Assembly (NCBI RefSeq): GCF_001644225.1
Contig: NZ_LSTV01000003.1
Span: 62,001-126,000 of the forward strand
From: Microbacterium oleivorans
Lineage (GTDB): Bacteria > Actinomycetota > Actinomycetes > Actinomycetales > Microbacteriaceae
Length of the DNA stretch: 64,000 nucleotides
Direction of reading: 5' to 3'
The notes below the pieces were generated by a model that saw only the letters and a program-made list of their open reading frames with translations, had not been told where the DNA came from and did no database searches. Made by a program: the position numbers and the translations under genes. The first letter of the stretch is position 1. Each line of letters starts with the position of its first letter. Shown here piece by piece: positions 26,558-34,697 of this stretch.

Positions 26558-26634
26558 TGGGCCGGCCGTGAGAGCGGTCTCACGGCTCGAGGGCCCAGGC
26601 ACTCTAATGGATGCAGAACCTTGATATTTCGCTG

Positions 26635-26681
26635 TTGTGTCGAAGCGCTACCGCCAAGTAGGTTGTCCTGGAATCGGTTCC
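26635..26681 (+). promoter_or_regulatory. Sugar importer promoter with operator O2
   Basis: -35 TTGTGT (26635-26640), 18-base spacer, -10 TAGGTT (26659-26664). GGAATCGGTTCC (26670-26681) sits at the predicted transcription start and differs from O1 at one position. Confidence 0.65.
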
Positions 26682-26739
26682 CCAAGGATGCGGCCAAGGC
26701 TCCTCTGGGCGGACGATGATCCCGAAAGAGGAGAAGTAC

Positions 26740-28074
26740 ATGGCATTGTCACAGCGATACCGTCTTCTTGCCCCGGTCGCCCTCCTGGGCGCGGCAGCAC
26801 TGGTGCTCGCCGGGTGTGCAGAAGGTGGCACCGAGGGCGAAGGCGGCACGGGCGGCGAGGCGAAGAAGACCGTCCGCATCGCCGGAGGCATCACCGGCGG
26901 TGAGGCCGACGCCCTCAACAAGTCGTTCGAGAAGTTCACCGCCGACACCGGCATCACGGTCGAGTACACCGGCGACAAGTCGTTCGAAGGAAACATCGTC
27001 ACGAAGGTCACCGGTGGCGACGCCCCGGACATCGCGATCGTCCCGCAGCCCGGTCTGCTGAAGACGCTCGTCGACACCGGCAAGGTGCTGCCCGCCTCCG
27101 ACGCGGTCGAAAGTGCCGTCGACGAGAACTGGTCGCCCGACTGGAAGAACTACGGCACGTTCGACGACGAGTTCTATGCCGCTCCCATGCTCGCGAACCT
27201 GAAGGGGTACGTCTGGTACTCCCCGAAGCAGTTCGCCGAGTGGGGCGTCGAGATCCCCAAGACGTGGGACGAGATGATCGCCCTCACCGACAAGATCGTC
27301 GAGACCACCGGCGGCCCCGCGTGGTGCGCCGGATTCGCCTCCGACGCCGCGTCGGGATGGCCGGGCACCGACTGGATCGAGGACCTCGTCCTGCGCCAGT
27401 CCGGCCCCGACGTCTACGACCAGTGGGTGGCCGGTGACGTGAAGTTCACCGACCCGCAGATCAAGGAAGCGTTCGACGCGGTCGGCGACATCCTGCTCAA
27501 CCCGGACTACGTCAACGCCGGCTACGGCGACGTCAAGAGCATCAACTCGACGGCGTTCGGCGACGTGGCTGCGGCCGTCGCGAGCGGCGACTGCGCGCTC
27601 ACGCACCAGGCGTCGTTCCTCTCGGCCAACTTCCTCGACGTGCAGACCGCCGACGGCCAGACCCCCGAGGTCGCCCCCGACGGTGACGTCTACGCGTTCA
27701 TCATGCCGGGCTACACCGAGGGCGAGCTCCAGGTCGAGGGTGGCGGCGAGTTCGTCGCCGGCTTCTCGGACGACGAGTCCACCCAGAAGGTGCTGGAGTT
27801 CATGGCCTCGCCGGAGTTCGCCGACGCTCGTGTCGAGCTCGGCGGTGTGATCTCCGCGAACAAGAACGCCGACCCCAACCTCGCCTCCAGCGAGTTCCTC
27901 AAGGAAGCGATGATGACGCTCCAGGACGAGTCGACGGTCTTCCGTTTCGACGCCTCCGACCTGATGCCCTCCACGGTGGGCTCGGGCTCGTTCTGGAAGG
28001 GCATGGTCGACTGGATCGACGGCAAGGACACCGACACGGTGCTCTCGGACATCCAGGCCGGTTACGAGAACTGA
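26740..28074 (+). CDS. Carbohydrate ABC importer substrate-binding lipoprotein
   Basis: A 444-residue family-1 extracellular solute-binding protein (maltose/alpha-glucoside type, AglE-like), with signal peptide and lipobox LVLAGC. It has TVRIAGGITGGEADALNKSF and GDAPDIAIVPQPGLLKTLVD, and Trp-rich sugar-contact segments around WPGTDWIEDLVLRQ and GSGSFWKGMVDWIDG. AAAGAGGAG precedes the ATG at 26740; eight in-frame upstream codons are unlikely to be translated. It is first in a three-gene importer with permeases at 28185 and 29522. LacI control is predicted from O2. Confidence 0.92.
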   Translation: MALSQRYRLLAPVALLGAAALVLAGCAEGGTEGEGGTGGEAKKTVRIAGGITGGEADALNKSFEKFTADTGITVEYTGDKSFEGNIVTKVTGGDAPDIAIVPQPGLLKTLVDTGKVLPASDAVESAVDENWSPDWKNYGTFDDEFYAAPMLANLKGYVWYSPKQFAEWGVEIPKTWDEMIALTDKIVETTGGPAWCAGFASDAASGWPGTDWIEDLVLRQSGPDVYDQWVAGDVKFTDPQIKEAFDAVGDILLNPDYVNAGYGDVKSINSTAFGDVAAAVASGDCALTHQASFLSANFLDVQTADGQTPEVAPDGDVYAFIMPGYTEGELQVEGGGEFVAGFSDDESTQKVLEFMASPEFADARVELGGVISANKNADPNLASSEFLKEAMMTLQDESTVFRFDASDLMPSTVGSGSFWKGMVDWIDGKDTDTVLSDIQAGYEN

Positions 28075-28100
28075 TCGTCGCCTGACGATCGGCTGAGCCG

Positions 28101-28133
28101 AGCGGGGTCGGGCTGCACCAGCCCGACCCCGCT
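28101..28133 (+). terminator. Hairpin between binding protein and permease genes
   Basis: A perfect 14-bp stem AGCGGGGTCGGGCT (28101-28114) with AGCCCGACCCCGCT (28120-28133), followed by TCTCC. Probably a partial terminator that lowers permease expression. Confidence 0.65.
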
Positions 28134-28184
28134 TCTCCCATCCGCACCGCCCGAGTACGTCGTCGCACTCAGAAGGGGACACCC

Positions 28185-29522
28185 ATGTCGCAGACCACCG
28201 TCGACAGGCCGGTCGACACCGAACCCGCCGTGACCACTCACGCGCAGGACCCCAAGGGACGATCGATCACCCGAATCGTCGTCGCCGCCGGCTTCGCCCT
28301 GATCGTCCTGCTCTTCTTCCTGCTGGCCTTCACAGCCTCCAGCGAGGAGTCGGCACGCATCACCATCGGGTTCTCGCTCAACAGCTTCTTCCTCTGGCTC
28401 GGCGGTCTGAATCCGCTGATCCAGATCCCCGTCATCCTGGTGGTGTTCGGGATCGTGGTCGGCATCATCCTCGTGCTGATCGAGTTCGCCCCGCGGCCCG
28501 GTCGCGGCTACTTCATCATGCGGTTGGCGGCCTGCCTGCTGATCCCGCTGCTGGCCTTCCTGCTACTGCGTCCCTACGCGAACGCGGTGGTGTACGTCGT
28601 CGCGATCGCGCTGCTGGTCGGCGGACTGCTCTTCTTCGCGGACTTCCGTTCCCGTCAGGGCGCCGGCTACCTGTTCCAGCTGATCCTCTTCATGGCCCCG
28701 GCCAGCATCATGCTGATCCTCGGCCTGATCTACCCGGCGATTTCGACGATCTTCAAGTCGTTCTTCGACAAGTCGGGCGAGCAGTTCGTCGGCATGGAGA
28801 ACTACATCTGGGTGTTCACGAACCCGACCGGTACGGCGTCGGTGGTCAACACGCTGCTGTGGGCGCTTCTGGCACCGACGATCTCGGTCGTGATCGGTCT
28901 CGCCTACGCCGTCTTCATCGACCGCGCCCGCGGCGAGAAGATCCTGAAGGTCCTCGTGTTCATGCCCGTCGCGATCTCGTTCGTCGGCGCCGGCATCATC
29001 TGGAAGTTCATGTACGACGCCCGCCAGGGCGACCAGGTCGGTTTGCTGAACGCGATCGTCACCGCCTTCGGGGGCGACCCGGTGCAGTGGCTGGCGATCA
29101 AGCCGGTCATCAACACGCTCATGCTGCTCGTCGTCTTCATCTGGACGCAGACCGGTTTCGCGATGGTGATCCTGTCGGCGGCCATCAAGGCGGTCCCCGT
29201 CGAGCAGATGGAGGCGGCGCAGCTGGACGGCACCAACGCGTGGCAGCGGTTCCGCAACGTCACGGTCCCCGGCATCCGCTCGTCGCTGATCGTCGTGCTC
29301 ACGACCATCACGATCGCCTCGCTGAAGGTGTACGACATCGTCGCCGTCATGACCGGTGGTCGCGACGAGACGACCGTCCTCGGTTTCGAGATGGTCAACC
29401 AGCAGCAGCGGTTCCAGAGCTACGGCCACTCGTCCGCTCTGGCCGTCGTCCTGTTCCTGTTCGTCCTGCCGCTGATCATCTACAACGCCCGATCGATGGC
29501 CAAGCAGAGGGAGATCCGCTGA
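28185..29522 (+). CDS. Carbohydrate ABC importer permease 1 (extended, AglF/MalF-type)
   Basis: A 445-residue membrane protein. The C-terminal ~290 residues are a standard MalF-type permease with the EAA loop EQMEAAQLDGTNAWQRFRNV. The first ~150 residues add about four extra hydrophobic segments (LIVLLFFLLAF, IPVILVVFGIVVGIILVLI, LIPLLAFLLL, VVYVVAIALLVGGLLFF). That resembles the extended N-terminus of enterobacterial MalF and of alpha-glucoside permeases. AGAAGGGG precedes the ATG. The stop overlaps the next start as TGATG. Confidence 0.92.
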   Translation: MSQTTVDRPVDTEPAVTTHAQDPKGRSITRIVVAAGFALIVLLFFLLAFTASSEESARITIGFSLNSFFLWLGGLNPLIQIPVILVVFGIVVGIILVLIEFAPRPGRGYFIMRLAACLLIPLLAFLLLRPYANAVVYVVAIALLVGGLLFFADFRSRQGAGYLFQLILFMAPASIMLILGLIYPAISTIFKSFFDKSGEQFVGMENYIWVFTNPTGTASVVNTLLWALLAPTISVVIGLAYAVFIDRARGEKILKVLVFMPVAISFVGAGIIWKFMYDARQGDQVGLLNAIVTAFGGDPVQWLAIKPVINTLMLLVVFIWTQTGFAMVILSAAIKAVPVEQMEAAQLDGTNAWQRFRNVTVPGIRSSLIVVLTTITIASLKVYDIVAVMTGGRDETTVLGFEMVNQQQRFQSYGHSSALAVVLFLFVLPLIIYNARSMAKQREIR

Positions 29523-30493
29523 TGACCGTCGCAGCACCCACCACACCGGTCGACAACCGCACGGCCCGTCAGGTCGCGCGCGACACCCGCAAGAACGAGG
29601 CGATCGCCCACAAGAAGCTGACGTCGAAGGGCGCGACGATCGCGGCTGTCATCATCGCGATCTTCTGGACGATCCCGACGTTCGGCCTGTTCGTCACCTC
29701 GTTCCGACCCGGCGCCGACACGCAGTCGACCGGATGGTGGACCGTGTTCACCAACCCCGACTTCACCCTCGACAACTACTTCGAGGCGCTGAACGCGGGA
29801 GGAACCTCCACCACCCTCGCGTCGGCATTCGTGAACTCGCTCGCGATCACCATCCCCGCGACGGTCTTCCCGATCGTCATGGCGGCGCTGGCGGCCTACG
29901 CGTTCGCGTGGATCGACTTCAAGGGGCGGAGCGCGCTGTTCGTCTTCGTGTTCGCCCTCCAGATCGTGCCGCTGCAGATGGCACTCGTGCCGCTGCTGAG
30001 CCTCTTCTCCGAGGGGCTCACGATCAACGAGGTGCCGATCTTCCCGGGCTTCGGTCTGAATGACGTGCAGTACAGCTTCGCCCGCGTCTGGATCGCGCAC
30101 GCGATCTTCGCGCTGCCGCTGGCGACGTTCATGCTGCACAACTTCATCGCGGAGATCCCGGGTGAGGTCATCGAGGCGGCGCGGGTGGACGGCGCCGGCC
30201 ACGGTCAGGTCTTCTTCCGGATCATCCTGCCGCTGGCCGCTCCGGCGATCGCGTCGTTCGCGATCTTCCAGTTCCTGTGGGTCTGGAACGACCTGCTGGT
30301 CGCGACGATCTTCGCCTCGCCGGGCGCCCTGCCGATCACGCAGGCGCTGAACTCGCTGTCGGGAACCTGGGGCAACCGCTGGTTCCTGCAGTCGGCGGGC
30401 ACGTTCATCTCGATCATCGTCCCGCTCATCGTGTTCTTCGCGCTGCAGCGCTTCTTCGTCCGCGGCCTGCTCGCGGGTGCGACGAAGGGCTGA
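29522..30493 (+). CDS. Carbohydrate ABC importer permease 2 (AglG/MalG-type)
   Basis: A 323-residue six-span permease. A basic N-terminal cytoplasmic segment (KNEAIAHKKLTSKG) precedes TM1. The EAA loop is GEVIEAARVDGAGHGQVFFRIILP and the C-terminal membrane segment is ISIIVPLIVFFALQRFFVRG. Its ATG shares one base with the permease 1 stop, so they are coupled. No ATPase gene follows; a perfect palindromic terminator ends the operon. Confidence 0.93.
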   Translation: MTVAAPTTPVDNRTARQVARDTRKNEAIAHKKLTSKGATIAAVIIAIFWTIPTFGLFVTSFRPGADTQSTGWWTVFTNPDFTLDNYFEALNAGGTSTTLASAFVNSLAITIPATVFPIVMAALAAYAFAWIDFKGRSALFVFVFALQIVPLQMALVPLLSLFSEGLTINEVPIFPGFGLNDVQYSFARVWIAHAIFALPLATFMLHNFIAEIPGEVIEAARVDGAGHGQVFFRIILPLAAPAIASFAIFQFLWVWNDLLVATIFASPGALPITQALNSLSGTWGNRWFLQSAGTFISIIVPLIVFFALQRFFVRGLLAGATKG

Positions 30494-30504
30494 GCCCGGA
30501 ACGC

Positions 30505-30546
30505 CGAAGAGGGGGATGCCGGTGGCCACCGGCATCCCCCTCTTCG
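30505..30546. terminator. 42-bp perfect palindrome, bidirectional terminator
   Basis: The 21-base arm beginning CGAAGAGGGGGATGCCGGTG is perfectly mirrored up to 30546, with the symmetry centre in TGGCCA. It lies between convergent permease 2 and DUF305 genes. Confidence 0.8.
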
Positions 30547-30558
30547 TTCGTCTGCGTG

Positions 30559-31245
30559 TCAGCCGCTGCAGCCGAGGCGCTGCTGCATCGAGGTCATCGC
30601 CTGGATCTCGAAGGACTGGCCTTTGATCATGGTCTGAGCGACCGTCCGGACCCGCTCGTCGGAGGCGAGGTCGACGGCGGCCTCGGCCATCGGGATCGCG
30701 CCCTCGTGGTGGCGGATCATCAGGGTCAGGAATGAGCAGTCCGCCTGCTGGCCGGTGGCCGCCTTGAGAGCTGCCAGCTCGGCGTCCGAGGCCATGCCCA
30801 TCTGCTCGCGCACCTCTTCGTCCGAGAGAGGCTCGCCCTCGGTGCCGCCGTGCGCATGCCCGGAATCGGATGCCGCCATCCACGCCATCGGCTGGTCGTC
30901 GTACTGCGGCAGCCCCCAGCGGACCAGCCAGTCCAGCATCTCGCCGCGCTGCGACGACTGCCCGGTCGCGATGTCGTACGCGAGGGCGCGGAGCTCGTCG
31001 TCGTCGGTCTCGGCGTAGATGGTCATCGCCATGTCGACCGCCTGCGCGTGGTGCATCTGCATGTCGCGGGCGAAGCCGGCGTCGGCGGAGCCTTCACCCG
31101 GGGTGGAGCCGGCGATGCCGAACGTCGAGAAGCGGCCGATCGCGAACGCCACCGCGGCGATGGCGAGGCCCACGAGCAGCACGACCCACCACGGGGGCAG
31201 GGTGCGCTCGGTGCCCGGCTCGTCGCCGACGGTGCCGTCGGTCAC
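30559..31245 (-). CDS. DUF305 membrane-anchored protein
   Basis: A 228-residue protein with a single N-terminal membrane anchor (PPWWVVLLVGLAIAAVAFAI) and an extracytoplasmic ferritin-like DUF305 domain. The two family His-rich helices are DMQMHHAQAVDMAM and TLMIRHHEGAIPMAE; Met/His residues there suggest metal, possibly copper, binding. A His/Gly linker SGHAHGGTEG lies between. The GTG start overlaps the upstream DUF3105 stop as GTGA, so I use 31245 rather than the longer open frame. Function is unproven. Confidence 0.88.
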   Translation of the reverse strand: MTDGTVGDEPGTERTLPPWWVVLLVGLAIAAVAFAIGRFSTFGIAGSTPGEGSADAGFARDMQMHHAQAVDMAMTIYAETDDDELRALAYDIATGQSSQRGEMLDWLVRWGLPQYDDQPMAWMAASDSGHAHGGTEGEPLSDEEVREQMGMASDAELAALKAATGQQADCSFLTLMIRHHEGAIPMAEAAVDLASDERVRTVAQTMIKGQSFEIQAMTSMQQRLGCSG

Positions 31246-31952
31246 TGCTTGCCGGGCGCGTCCAGAGCGCCGGTGCACGCGGCGCCGGGCTCGGGACCGT
31301 TCACGTTGCGCCAGTAGGCCTTGATGAACTCGCCGATGCGCTCATCGTCGGGGGAGTCGACCTTCAGCTGCGCGTTCCACGCGCTGACGGCGATGGGGGT
31401 GTCCATGTCCTCGTAGGGCGAGAGCACGGTGTAGTCCGAGGGCAGCTGCGCGTCGAGGGCGTCGATGCCCGCCTGGTCGACCTGCGCCGGGTCGTACGTG
31501 ATCCAGATGGCGCCGTGCTCGAGGGCGTGGACGGCGTTCTCGTTCGGGACGGGCTGGTCGTAGACGCCGCAGTTCAGCCACACCGCGTTGTGGTCGCCGC
31601 CGGCGGGAGGGGTCTGCTCGTAGTCGACGACGCCCTCGACGTGGTTGGCGGTGTGCTCGAAGGTCTGCACCCCCGAGATGCCCGAGCCGTCGCCGTCGCC
31701 GCGGGCGACGGTCACGGGGCGGGGTGCGAGGAAGTAGGAGGCGGCCACGAGGCCGACGACCACGACGGCGGCGGTGACGCCGACGATCCACCAGGTGGTC
31801 TTCGTGCGGCGGCGCTTGGCGAGCTGGCGCTGGTACTCGGCGAGCTTCTGCTGCTTCTGCTGCTCGCGCTGCTGCTTCACGGTGAGGTTCAGCTGCGCCT
31901 GCGTGGCAGGGTTGCCGCTCGTACGCTTGCCGGTGGGATCGTTCGGGGTCAT
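31242..31952 (-). CDS. DUF3105 membrane-anchored protein
   Basis: A 236-residue protein with a Lys/Gln/Arg-rich cytoplasmic N-terminus (coiled-coil-like VKQQREQQKQQKLAEYQRQL), one membrane span (WWIVGVTAAVVVVGLVAASY) and an extracytoplasmic DUF3105 domain. That domain contains HVEGVVDYEQTPPAGGDHN, WLNCGVYDQPV and NAVHALEHGAIWITYDP, with conserved His/Cys residues. It is co-transcribed with DUF305, a recurring actinobacterial pair. A minus-strand TAAAAT at 32008-32003 is a possible -10. Confidence 0.9.
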   Translation of the reverse strand: MTPNDPTGKRTSGNPATQAQLNLTVKQQREQQKQQKLAEYQRQLAKRRRTKTTWWIVGVTAAVVVVGLVAASYFLAPRPVTVARGDGDGSGISGVQTFEHTANHVEGVVDYEQTPPAGGDHNAVWLNCGVYDQPVPNENAVHALEHGAIWITYDPAQVDQAGIDALDAQLPSDYTVLSPYEDMDTPIAVSAWNAQLKVDSPDDERIGEFIKAYWRNVNGPEPGAACTGALDAPGKQ

Positions 31953-32130
31953 GGGAGTGGCCTCGTCGGTCGGGGTGGGGAGGGCGCAGGTGCGCCGCTT
32001 CGATTTTATTCGCCTGCATCTGCACGGGCCCTGGGGGAGAGCGTTTCATAGGGTCTCGTGACGTGGGAGGCATCCCGCGCGGCTGCGCAAGGGGTGCCTG
32101 ACGGCGCCCCGCGTCGAGCAGGATGGGGCG

Positions 32131-32784
32131 ATGACAGTGCCCACGCACGAACACGAGATCGGTATCGGTCTGCGGCTGGCGGTGATCGGCGCGGTGCTCC
32201 TCGTCGTCGCCGTGGCCACCGGGATCGCCGTCGAGTCGACCGACTCCGAGCTCATCGACCTCGATTCCTGGTGGAACGCCTACGTCGCGACGTTCCTCCC
32301 CGGCATCCGACCCGTGTCGCTGCTCATGAACATCCTGGGCGCGGGGGTCATCGGGACCTACGTCGTGCCCCTCGTCGGCGCGGCGTTGCTGCTCGTGGCC
32401 CGGAGGCCGTGGGGCGCGGTCTTCTTCCTGGCCGCGTCCATCGCGGGGGCGCTCGTCGTGCAGCTGCTCAAAGGGATCTTCGGCCGCGTGCGGCCCGAGG
32501 AGATGCTCGTCATCTCCGACCACGGGTCGTTCCCGTCCGGCCACACGGCGAACGCCGCGGTGATCGCCACCGTCGCGGTCATCCTCTTCCCGCGCGTCTG
32601 GGTGCTCGTCGTCGGGGTCGCGTGGACCCTGCTCATGGCGTTCAGCCGCACGCAGGTCCACGCGCACTGGTTGACCGACACCCTGGGAGGGACCGTGCTC
32701 GGTGTCGCCACGACGCTCCTCGTCGCGGCGGCGCTGACGATCCCCGTCGTCCGGGAACGCGAGCGCCGGCTCTCGCTAGGCTGA
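32131..32784 (+). CDS. PAP2-family membrane phosphatase
   Basis: A 217-residue, about six-span lipid or polyprenyl-phosphate phosphatase. The three PAP2 motifs are visible: KGIFGRVRP (about residues 112-120), SFPSGHTAN (about 132-140) and SRTQVHAHWLTDTLGG (about 172-187) with the catalytic His. CAGGAT ends 6 bases before the ATG, so it is probably leaderless. The HerA-like gene starts 6 bases after its stop. Substrate (undecaprenyl pyrophosphate, phosphatidate) is not predictable. Confidence 0.93.
   Translation: MTVPTHEHEIGIGLRLAVIGAVLLVVAVATGIAVESTDSELIDLDSWWNAYVATFLPGIRPVSLLMNILGAGVIGTYVVPLVGAALLLVARRPWGAVFFLAASIAGALVVQLLKGIFGRVRPEEMLVISDHGSFPSGHTANAAVIATVAVILFPRVWVLVVGVAWTLLMAFSRTQVHAHWLTDTLGGTVLGVATTLLVAAALTIPVVRERERRLSLG
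32777..32782 (+). promoter_or_regulatory. -10 element of HerA-like gene
   Basis: TAGGCT inside the last codons of the PAP2 gene, 7 bases before the ATG at 32790; leaderless type. Confidence 0.45.
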
Positions 32785-32789
32785 GCGGC

Positions 32790-34697
32790 ATGAGCGCCGA
32801 GGAAGCCGCTGCCGAACTCGCCCGTCTCGAAGCCGAGGCCGCCGCCGCAGAGGCGGAGCTGAAGCTCGCGAAGGCGCAGGCCGCCCTGGCCGCCGCACGT
32901 GCGGCGGCCGCACGGACACAGACGGATGCCGCGCCTGTGACCGCGGCGGGCCCGGGCAGCGATCCCGCCCCGGCCGCCGATCCTCCGTCTCCCGCGCCGG
33001 CGGCGGTCGACGCGCCGGCACCTGCCGACGCGCCGGCACCTGCCGACGCGCCCACGCCCGACGCACCCGCCGGTCCGCTCGACGCGGAGGAGGTCGCGCG
33101 GATCGTCGCGGGGTACACGTTCGAAGAGGAGACGCTCGACCTCGGCGCGCTCGTCAACGGCGACCCGGTCCGCGAAGCGCAGATCCGAATCCCGATCGCA
33201 ATGACCAACAGACACGGGCTGGTCGCCGGGGCCACCGGCACGGGCAAGACCCGCACCCTGCAGGGGCTCGCCGAGCAGCTCGCGGCCAAGGGCGTGCCGG
33301 TCTTCGCGGCCGACATCAAGGGGGACCTCACGGGGGTCGCCACGGCCGGCGAATCGAGCCCGAAGCTCCTGGCCCGCACCGAGGCGATCGGGCAGGCGTG
33401 GGAACCGGCGGCATCCGTCACGGAGTACTTCGCGCTCGGCGGCATCGGTACCGGCGTCCCGGTCAGGGCCACCGTCACCGGGTTCGGTCCGCTGCTGCTG
33501 AGCCGCGTGCTCGGTCTCAACGAGACGCAGGAGTCGAGCCTCGGCCTCGTCTTCCACTACGCCGACGCGCACGGGCTGCCGCTGGTCGACCTGGCGGACC
33601 TGCGCGCCGTCCTCACCCACCTGACCAGCGACGCCGGCAAGCCCGAGCTGAAGGACCTCGGCGGGCTGTCCTCCGCCACGGCCGGTGTCATCCTGCGCGA
33701 GCTCAACACCTTCGCCGACGGCGGCGCCGACGTGTTCTTCGGCGAGCCGGAGTTCGACGTCCGCGACTTCCTGCGCACCGCCCCCGACGGCCGCGGGATC
33801 ATCTCGCTCCTCGAGGTGCCCGGCATCGCCGACAAGCCCGAACTGTTCTCGACGTTCCTCATGTACCTGCTCGCGGAGCTGTTCGAGATCCTCCCCGAGG
33901 TGGGGGATGCCGCCAAGCCCAAGCTCGTGTTCTTCTTCGACGAGGCGCACCTGCTGTTCCGCGACGCGTCGAAGGCGTTCACCGCGGCGATCGTGCAGAC
34001 CGTGCGCCTCATCCGCTCGAAGGGGGTCGGGGTCTTCTTCGTGACGCAGACCCCGAAGGACGTGCCGGGCGACGTCCTCGGCCAGCTCGGCTCGCGCATC
34101 CAGCATGCGCTCCGCGCCTTCACGCCCGACGACGCGAAGGCCCTCCGCGCGACGGTGGGCACCTATCCGACCTCGGGTTACGACCTCGAACGCGTGCTGC
34201 AGGAGCTCGGCACCGGCGAGGCGATCGTGACCGTCATGAACGAGAAGGGCGCGCCCACGCCCGTCGCGTGGACGCGGCTGCGCGCACCGCAGGGGCTCAT
34301 GTCCCCGACCCCGACGGCCGCCGTGCAGGCCGCCGTCGCGGCATCGCCGCTGCTCGCGACCTACGGCACCCCCGTCGACCGGGAGTCCGCGCGCGAGATC
34401 CTCGCCGCGAAGATGGCGGCGGCGGATGCCGAGGCGGATGCCGCCAGGGCTGCCGCCGACAAGGCGAAGGCCGACGCGGAGTACGCGAAGCAGAAGGCCG
34501 CGATGGACAAGGCGCAGAAGAAGGCCGAAGCCGACGCGCAGCGGGAGTATGACCGGATCCTCCGCAGCACCGGCGGCCGCACCCGGACCTCGCGCCGCGC
34601 CGAGTCCTCGCCGCTCGAGCAGATCCTCGGGTCGAAGGCGACGCAGTCGATCATCGGCAGCGTCATCCGCGGCGTGTTCGGGAACGGTCGCCGATGA
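32790..34697 (+). CDS. HerA-like ATPase (DUF853 family)
   Basis: A 635-residue P-loop ATPase. The N-terminal ~45 residues form an Ala/Glu coiled coil (AAAELARLEAEAAAAEAELK). An Ala/Pro/Asp linker with an 18-bp tandem DNA repeat follows. The DUF853/HerA-FtsK fold has Walker A GATGTGKTRTL, Walker B LVFFFDEAHLLF and the sensor segment GVFFVTQTPKDVP. A second charged coiled coil (about 540-600) precedes a short hydrophobic-basic end. The family resembles HerA DNA translocases, but the cellular role is unknown. No NurA nuclease is adjacent. The stop overlaps the GNAT start (ATGA). Confidence 0.9.
   Translation: MSAEEAAAELARLEAEAAAAEAELKLAKAQAALAAARAAAARTQTDAAPVTAAGPGSDPAPAADPPSPAPAAVDAPAPADAPAPADAPTPDAPAGPLDAEEVARIVAGYTFEEETLDLGALVNGDPVREAQIRIPIAMTNRHGLVAGATGTGKTRTLQGLAEQLAAKGVPVFAADIKGDLTGVATAGESSPKLLARTEAIGQAWEPAASVTEYFALGGIGTGVPVRATVTGFGPLLLSRVLGLNETQESSLGLVFHYADAHGLPLVDLADLRAVLTHLTSDAGKPELKDLGGLSSATAGVILRELNTFADGGADVFFGEPEFDVRDFLRTAPDGRGIISLLEVPGIADKPELFSTFLMYLLAELFEILPEVGDAAKPKLVFFFDEAHLLFRDASKAFTAAIVQTVRLIRSKGVGVFFVTQTPKDVPGDVLGQLGSRIQHALRAFTPDDAKALRATVGTYPTSGYDLERVLQELGTGEAIVTVMNEKGAPTPVAWTRLRAPQGLMSPTPTAAVQAAVAASPLLATYGTPVDRESAREILAAKMAAADAEADAARAAADKAKADAEYAKQKAAMDKAQKKAEADAQREYDRILRSTGGRTRTSRRAESSPLEQILGSKATQSIIGSVIRGVFGNGRR
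33008..33048 (+). repeat. 18-bp tandem repeat in the HerA-like linker
   Basis: CGACGCGCCGGCACCTGC occurs twice in tandem (33008-33025, 33026-33043) and begins a third partial copy. It encodes APADAP-type repeats, so the linker length could vary between strains. Confidence 0.85.

Noticed and set aside
33008..33048. CRISPR-like or satellite repeat
   Set aside because: The 18-bp units are directly tandem, in frame within a gene and encode a Pro/Ala linker; there are no spacers.
32790..34697. HerA-NurA or HerA-Sir2-type defence system
   Set aside because: Only a DUF853-type ATPase is present; adjacent genes are a PAP2 phosphatase and a GNAT, with no nuclease or Sir2 domain.
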